This document shows, piece after piece, positions 7,549 to 14,658 of a DNA stretch of 42,718 nt. The stretch is from Microvirga rosea (GTDB taxonomy: Bacteria > Pseudomonadota > Alphaproteobacteria > Rhizobiales > Beijerinckiaceae), in contig NZ_JAJDOP010000021.1 in assembly GCF_020595095.1 (NCBI RefSeq), positions 1 through 42,718 of the forward strand. The letters are read 5' to 3'. The stretch's first letter is position 1. Each line of letters begins with the position of its first letter. Position numbers and translations under genes: made by a program. The notes under the pieces are model-generated. The model had not been told where the DNA came from and did not search any database. It was given only the letters and a program-made list of their open reading frames with translations.

Positions 7549-8082
7549 ATGTCTCGAGTAGGCAAAAAGCCCGTTTCGGTTCCGTCAGGTGTGACGGCGA
7601 CCGTCGACGGTCAGATGGTAAAGGTCAAGGGTTCCAAGGGCGAGCTGTCGTTCCTGGTTCCTGAGGAAGTGTCGGTTGTTCTTGAGAACGGCGCCGTTGC
7701 GGTGAACCCGCGCGACGAGTCCAAGACCGCCCGTGCGAAGTGGGGCATGTCCCGCGCTCAGGTGGCGAACCTGGTCGAGGGCGTCTCGAAGGGCTTCGAG
7801 AAGCGTCTTGAAATCAACGGCGTCGGTTATCGCGCCGCCGTTGCCGGCAAGGTGTTGAAGCTGTCGCTCGGCTATAGCCACGACATCGACTACGAAATCC
7901 CGGCAGGCGTCACGATCACGACGCCGAAGCCGACCGAGGTCGTCGTCGCCGGCATCGACAAGCAGAAGGTCGGACAGACCGCCGCCGAGATCCGCGAGTA
8001 TCGCGGTCCGGAGCCCTATAAGGGCAAGGGCGTCAAGTATTCCGACGAATTCATCTTCCGCAAGGAAGGCAAGAAGAAGTAA
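7549..8082 (+). CDS. rplF: 50S ribosomal protein L6
   Basis: This 177-residue L6 starts MSRVGKKPVSVPSGV and ends with the diagnostic GPEPYKGKGVKYSDE region. It has two tandem L6 folds and lies near the factor-binding site. The ATG 7549 start matches the family; an in-frame extension into rpsH is rejected. Confidence 0.98.
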   Translation: MSRVGKKPVSVPSGVTATVDGQMVKVKGSKGELSFLVPEEVSVVLENGAVAVNPRDESKTARAKWGMSRAQVANLVEGVSKGFEKRLEINGVGYRAAVAGKVLKLSLGYSHDIDYEIPAGVTITTPKPTEVVVAGIDKQKVGQTAAEIREYRGPEPYKGKGVKYSDEFIFRKEGKKK

Positions 8083-8094
8083 GGACGACGTATC

Positions 8095-8457
8095 ATGGCT
8101 GAGAAGAAAGGCGCCGAAGATCGCCGCAAGGCTCGGGTACGCCGTGCGATCCGTAAGGCAGCGAATGGGCGTCCGCGTTTGTCGGTCTTCCGTTCGTCGA
8201 AGCAGATCTATGCCCAGGTTATCGATGACGAGCGCGGCGTGACCATCGCGTCCGCCTCGACCCTCGAGAAGGACCTGCGGGCGAAGCTGAAGACCGGTGC
8301 TACCGTCGAGGCAGCGCAGGAGATCGGCAAGCTCGTGGCTGAGCGCGCGGCCAAGGCCGGCGTGACGGGCGTCGTTTTCGATCGTGGTGGCTACCTTTAT
8401 CACGGTCGCGTCAAGGCTCTGGCCGACGCTGCCCGCGAAGGTGGTCTCGAGTTCTAA
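8095..8457 (+). CDS. rplR: 50S ribosomal protein L18
   Basis: This 120-residue L18 has a basic N-terminus (RRKARVRRAIRK) and the core RLSVFRSSKQIYAQVIDD. Its C-terminus includes FDRGGYLYHGRVKALADAAR. L18 carries 5S rRNA into the large subunit with L5. A 64-base spacer with a GC hairpin separates it from rpsE. Confidence 0.98.
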   Translation: MAEKKGAEDRRKARVRRAIRKAANGRPRLSVFRSSKQIYAQVIDDERGVTIASASTLEKDLRAKLKTGATVEAAQEIGKLVAERAAKAGVTGVVFDRGGYLYHGRVKALADAAREGGLEF

Positions 8458-8488
8458 ACGGCGGGTAAAGTACAAACACCCTTAGCGA

Positions 8489-8505
8489 GCGGGCCCGCCG
8501 CCCGC
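8489..8505 (+). promoter_or_regulatory. GC hairpin between rplR and rpsE
   Basis: GCGGGC (8489-8494) pairs perfectly with GCCCGC (8500-8505) around CCGCC, ending 16 bases before the rpsE start. There is no T-run. Its closeness to the rpsE ribosome binding site (GAGAGG, 8512-8517) allows an effect on initiation, but this is speculation. Confidence 0.35.
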
Positions 8506-8521
8506 GCAAGTGAGAGGTCTC

Positions 8522-9088
8522 ATGGCAAGAGAACCAAGAGAACGTGCTGATCGCGAAGAGCGCGACAGCGAATTCGTCGACCGGCTGGTACATATCAACC
8601 GCGTCGCCAAAGTCGTGAAGGGCGGCCGTCGCTTCGGCTTCGCCGCTCTCGTGGTGGTCGGCGACCAGAAGGGTCGCGTCGGCTTCGGTCACGGCAAGGC
8701 GCGCGAAGTGCCGGAAGCCATCCGTAAGGCGACGGACGCGGCCAAGCGTTCGATGATCCGCGTTGCGCTACGCGAGGGCCGCACGCTTCATCACGACGTG
8801 AAGGGCCGTCACGGCGCCGGCAAGGTCGTGCTTCGCGCCGCTCCCCAGGGTACCGGCATCATCGCCGGCGGTCCGATGCGCGCCGTCTTCGAGACGGTCG
8901 GCATGCAGGACGTGGTGGCGAAGTCGCTCGGCTCGTCGAACCCCTACAACCTCGTTCGCGCGACCTTCGATGCGCTCAAGAACGAGGATAGCCCGCGTTC
9001 GGTCGCCGCTCGCCGTGGCCTGAAGGTCTCGACGCTGCAGGCTCGCCGCCGCGACACGTCCGACGCCGACGTCGGCGCCGAAGCGTAA
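8522..9088 (+). CDS. rpsE: 30S ribosomal protein S5
   Basis: This 188-residue S5 has the double-stranded RNA-binding-like N-terminal domain with the GGRRFGFAALVVVGD loop, where spectinomycin-resistance changes occur in other bacteria, followed by the C-terminal fold (SLGSSNPYNLVRATF). ATG 8522 is preceded by GAGAGG with a 4-base spacer. A GTG at 8510 would place the start within that site, so I reject it. Confidence 0.97.
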   Translation: MAREPRERADREERDSEFVDRLVHINRVAKVVKGGRRFGFAALVVVGDQKGRVGFGHGKAREVPEAIRKATDAAKRSMIRVALREGRTLHHDVKGRHGAGKVVLRAAPQGTGIIAGGPMRAVFETVGMQDVVAKSLGSSNPYNLVRATFDALKNEDSPRSVAARRGLKVSTLQARRRDTSDADVGAEA

Positions 9089-9101
9089 GGGAGGCTGATC
9101 C

Positions 9102-9311
9102 ATGGCGAAGAAGCCTTCCGCCGAAACGGCGAAAACCATCACCGTTGAGCAGATCGGATCCCCGATCCGTCGCGAGGCCAAGCAGCGCCAGACGCTGGTC
9201 GGCCTGAAGCTCAACAAGCTTAATCGGACCTCGACGCTTGTCGACACCCCGGCGGTGCGCGGCATGATCGAGAAGGTCAAGCACCTCGTGCGCGTTGTCG
9301 ACGGGCAGTGA
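9102..9311 (+). CDS. rpmD: 50S ribosomal protein L30
   Basis: This 69-residue L30 has the IGSPIRREAKQRQTLVGLKL core and a short Lys/Ala N-terminal extension. It is a small beta-alpha-beta protein of the 50S. The rplO start follows the stop after 10 bases, with a GAGGAG site between. Confidence 0.97.
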   Translation: MAKKPSAETAKTITVEQIGSPIRREAKQRQTLVGLKLNKLNRTSTLVDTPAVRGMIEKVKHLVRVVDGQ

Positions 9312-9321
9312 GGAGAGCGTC

Positions 9322-9795
9322 ATGAAACTCAACGAAATTCGTGACAACGAAGGCGCCACCAAGAACCGCATGCGGGTCGGCCGTGGTATCGGTTCCGGCA
9401 AGGGCAAGACCGGCGGACGTGGCGTAAAGGGACAGACGTCCCGTACCGGCGTCGCCATCAAGGGCTTCGAAGGCGGTCAGATGCCGCTTTATCGTCGCCT
9501 GCCCAAGCGCGGCTTCAACAACCCGAGCGCCCGTGACCTCAACGAGGTCAATCTCGGCCGCATTCAGCAGGCTGTGGAAGCCGGCAAGCTCGATCAGAAC
9601 GCGCCGATCACGATCGACGCCCTGATCGCCGCCGGTGTGGTCTCCAAGCCGCGCGACGGCGTGAAGATCCTCGGTGTCGGCGAGCTCAAGGCCAAGCTGT
9701 CGTTTCAAGTCAACGGCGCTTCCAAGTCGGCCGTCGAGGCGATCGAGAAGGCCGGCGGTTCGGTGACCCTCGTGGGTGCCGTTGCGCAGGCGTAA
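9322..9795 (+). CDS. rplO: 50S ribosomal protein L15
   Basis: This 157-residue L15 has the Gly/Arg/Lys-rich N-terminal tail (GRGIGSGKGKTGGRGVKGQ) that threads into 23S rRNA and a globular C-terminal domain. ATG 9322 follows GAGGAG. An in-frame start inside rpmD is rejected on family grounds. The TAA stop (9793-9795) is inside a palindrome. Confidence 0.98.
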   Translation: MKLNEIRDNEGATKNRMRVGRGIGSGKGKTGGRGVKGQTSRTGVAIKGFEGGQMPLYRRLPKRGFNNPSARDLNEVNLGRIQQAVEAGKLDQNAPITIDALIAAGVVSKPRDGVKILGVGELKAKLSFQVNGASKSAVEAIEKAGGSVTLVGAVAQA

Positions 9796-9807
9796 GCCAA
9801 GGCTTAC
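9792..9807 (+). promoter_or_regulatory. Perfect inverted repeat over the rplO stop
   Basis: GTAAGCC (9792-9798) and GGCTTAC (9801-9807) are perfect complements separated by AA; in RNA a 6-bp stem with a 4-base loop is likelier. The rplO stop TAA lies in the left arm. It is followed 14 bases later by a larger hairpin. Confidence 0.5.
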
Positions 9808-9821
9808 ATCGACAAAGATCC

Positions 9822-9858
9822 AAGCGGCGGCCCGCGTCTGATCGTGAGGCCGCCGTTT
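9822..9858 (+). terminator. Terminator-like hairpin between rplO and secY
   Basis: AAGCGGCGGCC (9822-9832) pairs with GGCCGCCGTTT (9848-9858): eleven pairs with one G-U and a 15-base loop. The T-run is short and lies inside the stem, so full termination is doubtful. It probably lets secY and adk be expressed below the ribosomal proteins. No clear secY promoter was found in the remaining 43 bases. Confidence 0.45.
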
Positions 9859-9901
9859 GCGTGATGACGATCACGTATCCAGTTAGTCAAGGACGAGACC
9901 C

Positions 9902-11239
9902 ATGGCTTCAGCAGCCGAGCAACTTGCCGCCAACATCAATTTCGGTGCGATCGCCAAAGCCGAGGAATTGAAGAAGCGCATTTGGTTCACTCTTGGTGCG
10001 CTGCTGATCTATCGCCTCGGTACGTATATTCCGCTTCCAGGCATCAATCCGGAAGCCCTGCGGCAGAGCTTCCAGAGCGCCAGCGGGGGCGTGCTCGGGC
10101 TCTTCAACATGTTCTCGGGCGGCGCCGTCGAGCGCATGGCGATCTTCGCCCTGAACATCATGCCGTACATTTCGGCCTCGATCATTGTTCAGCTTCTCAC
10201 GTCCGTTCTTCCTTCTCTCGAATCCTTGAAGAAGGAAGGCGAGGCGGGCCGCAAGATCCTCAATCAATATACCCGCTACCTGACCGTGATCCTGGCCCTG
10301 TTCCAGTCCTGGGGCATCGCGGTCGGGCTGCAAAGCTCGGGCAGCATCGTGAGTGCGCCGGGTCCGTTCTTCCTCATCTCCACGGTGATCACGCTGACCG
10401 GCGGGACCATGTTCCTGATGTGGCTCGGCGAACAGATCACGTCGCGGGGCATCGGTAACGGCACCTCGTTGATCATCTTCGCCGGAATCGTGGCCAACCT
10501 CCCGCGTGCCATCGCCGGGACCCTCGAACTGGGTCGCCAGGGCGCGATCTCGACACCCATCATCCTGGGCGTCATCGTGATGGCGGTCCTGATCATCTAC
10601 TTCGTGGTGTTCATGGAGCGCGCGCAGCGTCGGCTGCTGATCAACTATCCGAAGCGCCAGGTCGGTAACCGGATGTACGAGGGGCAGACCTCGTTCCTGC
10701 CGCTCAAGCTCAACACCTCGGGCGTGATCCCGCCGATCTTCGCTTCGTCCCTGCTGCTTCTTCCCGCGACCATCGCGAGCTTCCAGAGCACCACCGACGG
10801 CACCGGCTTCATAGCCATGCTGACCGCTTATCTCGGGCATGGCCGGCCAGCCTATATGTTCATGTACGCCGCCCTGATCGTGTTCTTCGCGTTCTTCTAT
10901 ACGGCCATCGTGTTCAATCCACAGGAGACCGCCGACAATCTGAAGAAGCACGGCGGCTTCATTCCGGGCATTCGGCCGGGCGAGCGCACCGCCGAATTCA
11001 TCGATCAGGTGTTGACACGCATCACCGTTCTCGGTGCAGCTTATCTGGTCATCATCTGTCTGATTCCTGAGCTTCTGGTGTCCTATGCGGCATTGCCGTT
11101 CTATTTCGGCGGTACCTCGCTCCTGATCGTGGTTTCAGTCACGATGGACACGGTGGCGCAGGTGCACGGTCATCTTCTCGCCCACCAGTACGAGGGCCTT
11201 GTCAAGAAGGCCAAGCTGAAGGGTGCCAGACGGCGCTAA
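9902..11239 (+). CDS. secY: Protein translocase channel subunit SecY
   Basis: SecY is the ten-helix channel of the Sec translocon, which moves unfolded proteins across or into the inner membrane with SecE, SecG and SecA. The 445-residue product has the right length and ten evident hydrophobic spans. It has the early RLGTYIPLPGIN, GIGNGTSLIIFAGI, and GFIPGIRPGERTAEFID motifs, the last in the cytosolic loop that meets SecA and the ribosome. It follows rplO as usual, after a 106-base spacer. Confidence 0.98.
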   Translation: MASAAEQLAANINFGAIAKAEELKKRIWFTLGALLIYRLGTYIPLPGINPEALRQSFQSASGGVLGLFNMFSGGAVERMAIFALNIMPYISASIIVQLLTSVLPSLESLKKEGEAGRKILNQYTRYLTVILALFQSWGIAVGLQSSGSIVSAPGPFFLISTVITLTGGTMFLMWLGEQITSRGIGNGTSLIIFAGIVANLPRAIAGTLELGRQGAISTPIILGVIVMAVLIIYFVVFMERAQRRLLINYPKRQVGNRMYEGQTSFLPLKLNTSGVIPPIFASSLLLLPATIASFQSTTDGTGFIAMLTAYLGHGRPAYMFMYAALIVFFAFFYTAIVFNPQETADNLKKHGGFIPGIRPGERTAEFIDQVLTRITVLGAAYLVIICLIPELLVSYAALPFYFGGTSLLIVVSVTMDTVAQVHGHLLAHQYEGLVKKAKLKGARRR

Positions 11240-11247
11240 GGTACCGT

Positions 11248-11263
11248 CCCATCGCGTGATGGG
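11248..11263 (+). promoter_or_regulatory. Small hairpin between secY and adk
   Basis: CCCATC (11248-11253) pairs perfectly with GATGGG (11258-11263) around GCGT in the 51-base spacer. There is no T-run. The adk ribosome binding site (AGGGGGA) follows. Confidence 0.4.
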
Positions 11264-11290
11264 ATTGTCGACGAAGTCAGGGGGACGTCG

Positions 11291-11872
11291 ATGAGAATCA
11301 TTCTGCTGGGGCCGCCGGGAGCCGGGAAGGGCACCCAGGCCGTGCGTATGGTCGAGCGCCTGGGCATCCCCCAGCTTTCGACGGGGGACATGCTCCGAGC
11401 GGCGGTGGCTGCCGGAACCCCGATCGGGCTCAAGGCCAAGGAGATCATGGACCGGGGCGATCTGGTGTCCGACGACGTGGTCGTCGGCATCATCGCCGAC
11501 CGGATCGAGGAGCCGGACGCCAGGAACGGTTTCATTCTCGACGGTTTCCCGCGCACGGTCGCGCAGGCTGAAGCCTTCGATGCGATGCTGCAGAAGAAGG
11601 GCCTCAAGCTCGACGCCGTCATCGAATTCAAGGTCAACGAGGCCGAGCTCGTCGAGCGGATCGTCAAGCGCGCGAAGGAAACGGAAGCGCGAGGCGAGCC
11701 GGTCCGCAAGGACGATAATCCGGACGTGTTCAAGACCCGCCTGGACGCCTATCGCAATCAGACCGCCCCGCTTTCCGCCTATTATGCCCAGAAGGGGCAA
11801 CTGAAGGCGGTCGACGGCATGCGGCCGATCGATGAGGTCACCGGAGCCATCAAGACGATCCTCGGACGGTGA
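11291..11872 (+). CDS. adk: Adenylate kinase, short-lid form
   Basis: This enzyme interconverts ATP and AMP with two ADP and sets cytosolic adenylate balance. The 193-residue protein has the P-loop GPPGAGKGT (residues 7-15), STGDMLRAAV for AMP binding, and LDGFPRTVAQAEAFD. The lid region is short and has no zinc cysteines, as in other alphaproteobacterial Adk. The location after secY is conserved in the group. Confidence 0.97.
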   Translation: MRIILLGPPGAGKGTQAVRMVERLGIPQLSTGDMLRAAVAAGTPIGLKAKEIMDRGDLVSDDVVVGIIADRIEEPDARNGFILDGFPRTVAQAEAFDAMLQKKGLKLDAVIEFKVNEAELVERIVKRAKETEARGEPVRKDDNPDVFKTRLDAYRNQTAPLSAYYAQKGQLKAVDGMRPIDEVTGAIKTILGR

Positions 11873-11881
11873 GGGCAGGGG

Positions 11882-11932
11882 CGCATCGGCTCCCGATGCG
11901 GCGATCGATTGGGCTTCCTCCCCGAGCGGAGG
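11882..11932 (+). terminator. Two hairpins after adk
   Basis: CGCATCGG (11882-11889) pairs perfectly with CCGATGCG (11893-11900) around CTC, and CCTCC (11917-11921) with GGAGG (11928-11932). Neither has a strong T-run. They lie just upstream of the candidate rpsM promoter, so they may end the spc-type transcript before a new one begins. Confidence 0.4.
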
Positions 11933-11935
11933 GGC

Positions 11936-11964
11936 TTGACGCGCCGTCCCCAATGCGCTAGGCA
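11936..11964 (+). promoter_or_regulatory. Candidate alpha-operon promoter upstream of rpsM
   Basis: TTGACG (11936-11941, preceded by C to give CTTGAC) and TAGGCA (11959-11964) are spaced by 17 bp. CTTGAC is the typical -35 of alphaproteobacterial housekeeping promoters. Transcription would start near 11971, giving a leader of about 145 bases before rpsM. This is the best-looking -35 in the ribosomal region. Confidence 0.55.
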
Positions 11965-12082
11965 ACCGGTTCTCGCAAAAGAAGACGCGATCTGGAGGGC
12001 TTCGTATGGGGCCGCTCCGTATTGTCGTGTTCTTTCAAACCCGCGCATGGGCCGGCCTCCACCGGACGCGCGATAACACCAC

Positions 12083-12098
12083 CGAAGCTCATGCTTCG
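12083..12098 (+). promoter_or_regulatory. Hairpin in the rpsM leader
   Basis: CGAAGC (12083-12088) pairs perfectly with GCTTCG (12093-12098) around TCAT, six bases before the GGAG ribosome binding site (12105-12108). In E. coli the rpsM leader is the S4 repressor target, but this sequence does not visibly match that pseudoknot. Confidence 0.45.
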
Positions 12099-12115
12099 CC
12101 ACATGGAGATGGACG

Positions 12116-12484
12116 ATGGCCCGTATTGCAGGCGTCAACATTCCGACCAACAAGCGCGTTGTGATCGCGCTTCAGTATATCCACGGCATTGGGCCCAAGA
12201 AGGCTCACGAGATCGTCGAGAAGGTCAACATCCCGGCCGAGCGCCGCGTGAACCAGCTCACGGACGCCGAAGTGCTGCAGATCCGCGAGACCATCGACCG
12301 CGACTACATCGTGGAAGGCGACCTGCGCCGCGAAGTGTCCATGAACATCAAGCGCTTGATGGATCTGGGTGCTTACCGTGGCCTGCGTCACCGTCGCTCG
12401 CTCCCTGTCCGCGGTCAGCGCACGCACACCAATGCGCGCACCCGCAAGGGCAAGTCGAAGCCGATCGCCGGCAAGAAGAAGTAA
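12116..12484 (+). CDS. rpsM: 30S ribosomal protein S13
   Basis: This 122-residue S13 starts MARIAGVNIPTNKRVVIAL, has GIGPKKAHEIVEK, and ends in the basic tail (RTRKGKSKPIAGKKK) that reaches the P-site tRNA and bridges to L5. It opens the alpha block after a 243-base spacer that appears to hold its own promoter. Confidence 0.98.
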   Translation: MARIAGVNIPTNKRVVIALQYIHGIGPKKAHEIVEKVNIPAERRVNQLTDAEVLQIRETIDRDYIVEGDLRREVSMNIKRLMDLGAYRGLRHRRSLPVRGQRTHTNARTRKGKSKPIAGKKK

Positions 12485-12495
12485 TTCTCCTAACT

Positions 12496-12519
12496 GCCGC
12501 TTCCTTTGCGGGAAGCGGC
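12496..12519 (+). promoter_or_regulatory. 9-bp hairpin between rpsM and rpsK
   Basis: GCCGCTTCC (12496-12504) and GGAAGCGGC (12511-12519) are perfect complements around TTTGCG. The hairpin sits in the 83-base rpsM-rpsK spacer, lacks a T-run, and ends 48 bases before the rpsK start. Confidence 0.5.
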
Positions 12520-12567
12520 GCATATCCCGAGCGCCTGGCATGACGGGCGCGTTTGAAGGAAAGCAGT

Positions 12568-12957
12568 ATGGCTAAAGAAGCTACCCGCGTCCGCCGCCGC
12601 GAACGCAAGAACATCGTGTCGGGCGTCGCTCACGTGAACGCATCGTTCAACAACACGATGATCACCATCACGGATGCCCAGGGCAACACGATTTCCTGGT
12701 CTTCCGCCGGCGCCATGGGCTTCAAGGGTTCGCGGAAGTCGACCCCTTACGCTGCTCAGGTTGCTGCTGAAGATGCGGCCCGCAAGGCCTCCGAGCACGG
12801 CATGCGTACCCTTGAGGTCGAGGTTTCCGGTCCTGGTTCCGGCCGCGAATCGGCCCTCCGCGCGCTCCAGTCGGCAGGGTTCACCGTCACCTCGATCCGT
12901 GACGTAACTCCGATTCCGCACAACGGCTGCCGTCCGCGCAAGCGTCGTCGCGTCTAA
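12568..12957 (+). CDS. rpsK: 30S ribosomal protein S11
   Basis: This 129-residue S11 has GFKGSRKSTPYAAQ in the middle and the invariant tail PHNGCRPRKRRRV. It forms part of the platform near the mRNA exit. ATG 12568 is preceded by GAAGGAAAG. An in-frame start at 12553 would add five residues not typical of the family. Confidence 0.97.
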   Translation: MAKEATRVRRRERKNIVSGVAHVNASFNNTMITITDAQGNTISWSSAGAMGFKGSRKSTPYAAQVAAEDAARKASEHGMRTLEVEVSGPGSGRESALRALQSAGFTVTSIRDVTPIPHNGCRPRKRRRV

Positions 12958-12966
12958 GATCATCCG

Positions 12967-13039
12967 GCGCGCGGGTTGTCCCGCGCGCGTTTCGGTTTCA
13001 AGGGTGGGCCCGTCCCGCCCTTCAAGCCGTACCTTGAAG
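12967..13039 (+). promoter_or_regulatory. rpoA: rpoA leader with alternative hairpins
   Basis: Hairpin 1 pairs GCGCGCGGG (12967-12975) with CCCGCGCGC (12980-12988). Hairpin 2 pairs AAGGGTGGG (13000-13008) with CCCGCCCTT (13014-13022), one pair being G-U. Hairpin 3 pairs CTTCAAG (13020-13026) with CTTGAAG (13033-13039). Hairpins 2 and 3 share bases 13020-13022, so they compete. Hairpin 3 covers the GAAG of the rpoA ribosome binding site (GAAGAGG, 13036-13042). Confidence 0.55.
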
Positions 13040-13049
13040 AGGTGTGGTT

Positions 13050-14066
13050 GTGATCCAAAAGAACTGGCAAGAGCTGATTAAGCCGAACAAGCTCGAGGTT
13101 GCTCCGGGCGATGATCCGAAGCGTATTGCGACGGTCGTGGCCGAGCCTCTTGAGCGCGGCTTCGGAACGACGCTCGGAAATTCGCTGCGCCGCGTGCTGC
13201 TGTCGTCCCTCCAGGGTGCAGCGGTAACGTCGATTCACATCGATGGCGTGCTGCACGAGTTCTCGTCCATTCCGGGCGTCCGCGAGGATGTGACGGATAT
13301 CGTCCTGAACGTGAAAACCATCGCCATCAAGATGCAGGGTGAAGGTCCGAAGCGCATGACGCTTCGCAAGACTGGCCCGGGCCTCGTCACGGCGGGCGAC
13401 ATCAACACGGTCGGCGACGTGCAGATCCTGAACCCCGAGCTGGTGCTCTGCACCCTCGACGAGGGCGCGGAAATCCGCATGGAGTTCACCGTCGACACCG
13501 GCAAGGGCTACGTCCCGGCAGAGCGCAACCGCGCCGAGGACGCCCCGATCGGCCTCATTCCGGTCGACTCGCTCTACAGCCCGGTGAAGAAGGTCTCCTA
13601 TCGTATCGAGAACACCCGTGAGGGCCAGATCCTAGATTACGATAAGCTGATCATGACCGTGGAGACCAACGGCGCCGTGTCGCCTGAGGATGCCGTGGCC
13701 TATGCGGCTCGCATCCTTCAGGACCAGCTCCAGGTCTTCGTGAACTTCGAAGAGCCCCGCAAGGAGGAGGCTGCCGCCGCCGCGCCGCAGCTGCCGTTCA
13801 ACCCTGCGCTGCTCAAGAAGGTCGACGAGCTCGAGCTCTCGGTTCGCTCCGCGAACTGCCTGAAGAACGACAACATCGTTTATATCGGCGACCTGATCCA
13901 GAAGTCCGAGGCGGAAATGCTCCGCACCCCGAACTTCGGCCGCAAGTCGCTCAACGAGATCAAGGAAGTTCTCGCCAGCATGGGCCTTCACCTCGGCATG
14001 GACGTGCCGGGCTGGCCGCCGGAGAACATCGAAGATCTCGCGAAGCGCTTCGAAGAGCACTACTAA
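13050..14066 (+). CDS. rpoA: RNA polymerase alpha subunit
   Basis: This 338-residue protein has the N-terminal dimerisation and assembly domain and, after a linker near residue 240, the C-terminal DNA- and activator-binding domain (LRTPNFGRKSLNEIKEVL). I chose GTG 13050, giving MIQKNWQELIKPNKLEV, the usual alphaproteobacterial N-terminus. It lies 7 bases after GAAGAGG. A GTG at 13044 would sit almost on that site. rpsD is absent between rpsK and rpoA, as is normal in this class. Confidence 0.97.
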   Translation: MIQKNWQELIKPNKLEVAPGDDPKRIATVVAEPLERGFGTTLGNSLRRVLLSSLQGAAVTSIHIDGVLHEFSSIPGVREDVTDIVLNVKTIAIKMQGEGPKRMTLRKTGPGLVTAGDINTVGDVQILNPELVLCTLDEGAEIRMEFTVDTGKGYVPAERNRAEDAPIGLIPVDSLYSPVKKVSYRIENTREGQILDYDKLIMTVETNGAVSPEDAVAYAARILQDQLQVFVNFEEPRKEEAAAAAPQLPFNPALLKKVDELELSVRSANCLKNDNIVYIGDLIQKSEAEMLRTPNFGRKSLNEIKEVLASMGLHLGMDVPGWPPENIEDLAKRFEEHY

Positions 14067-14073
14067 GCCTTTG

Positions 14074-14104
14074 AGGGTTGCCGCTTGCGCGGCGGCCCTT
14101 TTCT
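14074..14104 (+). terminator. Intrinsic-terminator-like hairpin between rpoA and rplQ
   Basis: Bases 14074-14084 pair with 14089-14099 in an 11-bp stem (two G-U pairs) around TTGC, followed by TTTTCT. This has the full form of an intrinsic terminator, yet rplQ follows 78 bases later on the same strand with no visible promoter. Partial termination or 3'-end protection of the rpoA part is likely. Confidence 0.6.
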
Positions 14105-14181
14105 GCCCCGCCGCCACGGCGGATTGAAGAAGAGAGACGGTCGACCCTTGGCACGGCGGCCGGAAGATCAAGGAGAAAGCC

Positions 14182-14604
14182 ATGCGTCACGGATTCCGCG
14201 GCCGTCGGTTCAACCGCACGTCCGAACATCGTAAAGCCATGTTCGCCAATATGGCGGCTGCGCTGATCAAGCACGAGCAGATCGTCACGACCCTTCCGAA
14301 GGCGAAGGATCTGCGTCCCGTCGTCGAGAAGCTCATCACCCTCGGCAAGCGCGGTGACCTGCATGCTCGCCGTCAGGCGATGTCGCAGCTGCGCGACGAG
14401 GACATGGTGAAGAAGCTCTTCGCCGTTCTCGGCCAGCGCTACCAGGATCGCCAGGGCGGCTACACCCGCGTTCTGAAGGCCGGCTTCCGCTTCGGCGACA
14501 ATGCCCCGATGGCGGTGATCGAGTTCGTTGACCGCGACGTCGACGCGCGCGGTCAGGATTCGGGCCCGACCCAGAAGGAAGAGATTGTCGAGGCCGCCGA
14601 GTAA
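14182..14604 (+). CDS. rplQ: 50S ribosomal protein L17
   Basis: This 140-residue L17 begins MRHGFRGRRFNRTSEHRKAM and contains RFGDNAPMAVIEFVDRD. The last 20 residues are an acidic tail common in alphaproteobacteria. AAGGAG lies 7 bases before the ATG. It closes the ribosomal superoperon. Confidence 0.98.
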   Translation: MRHGFRGRRFNRTSEHRKAMFANMAAALIKHEQIVTTLPKAKDLRPVVEKLITLGKRGDLHARRQAMSQLRDEDMVKKLFAVLGQRYQDRQGGYTRVLKAGFRFGDNAPMAVIEFVDRDVDARGQDSGPTQKEEIVEAAE

Positions 14605-14626
14605 GCGCTTCGCAACCAAATTATCG

Positions 14627-14654
14627 AAGGGCGGTCGTTAGGCCGCCCTTTTTT
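14627..14654 (+). terminator. Intrinsic terminator after rplQ
   Basis: AAGGGCGG (14627-14634) pairs perfectly with CCGCCCTT (14643-14650), and the T-run continues to 14654. It lies between the convergent ends of rplQ and the Lrp-type gene and could work in both directions, since the left arm begins with AA on the opposite side. It is the clearest terminator in the window. Confidence 0.9.
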
Positions 14655-14658
14655 GTGT

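Noticed and set aside
9908..10951. A 347-codon minus-strand frame over secY
   Set aside because: It mirrors the secY codon pattern, with no membrane segments or known motifs.
12006..12115. Possible leader ORF from ATG 12006 in the rpsM leader
   Set aside because: It runs out of frame into rpsM without a ribosome binding site or sensible peptide.
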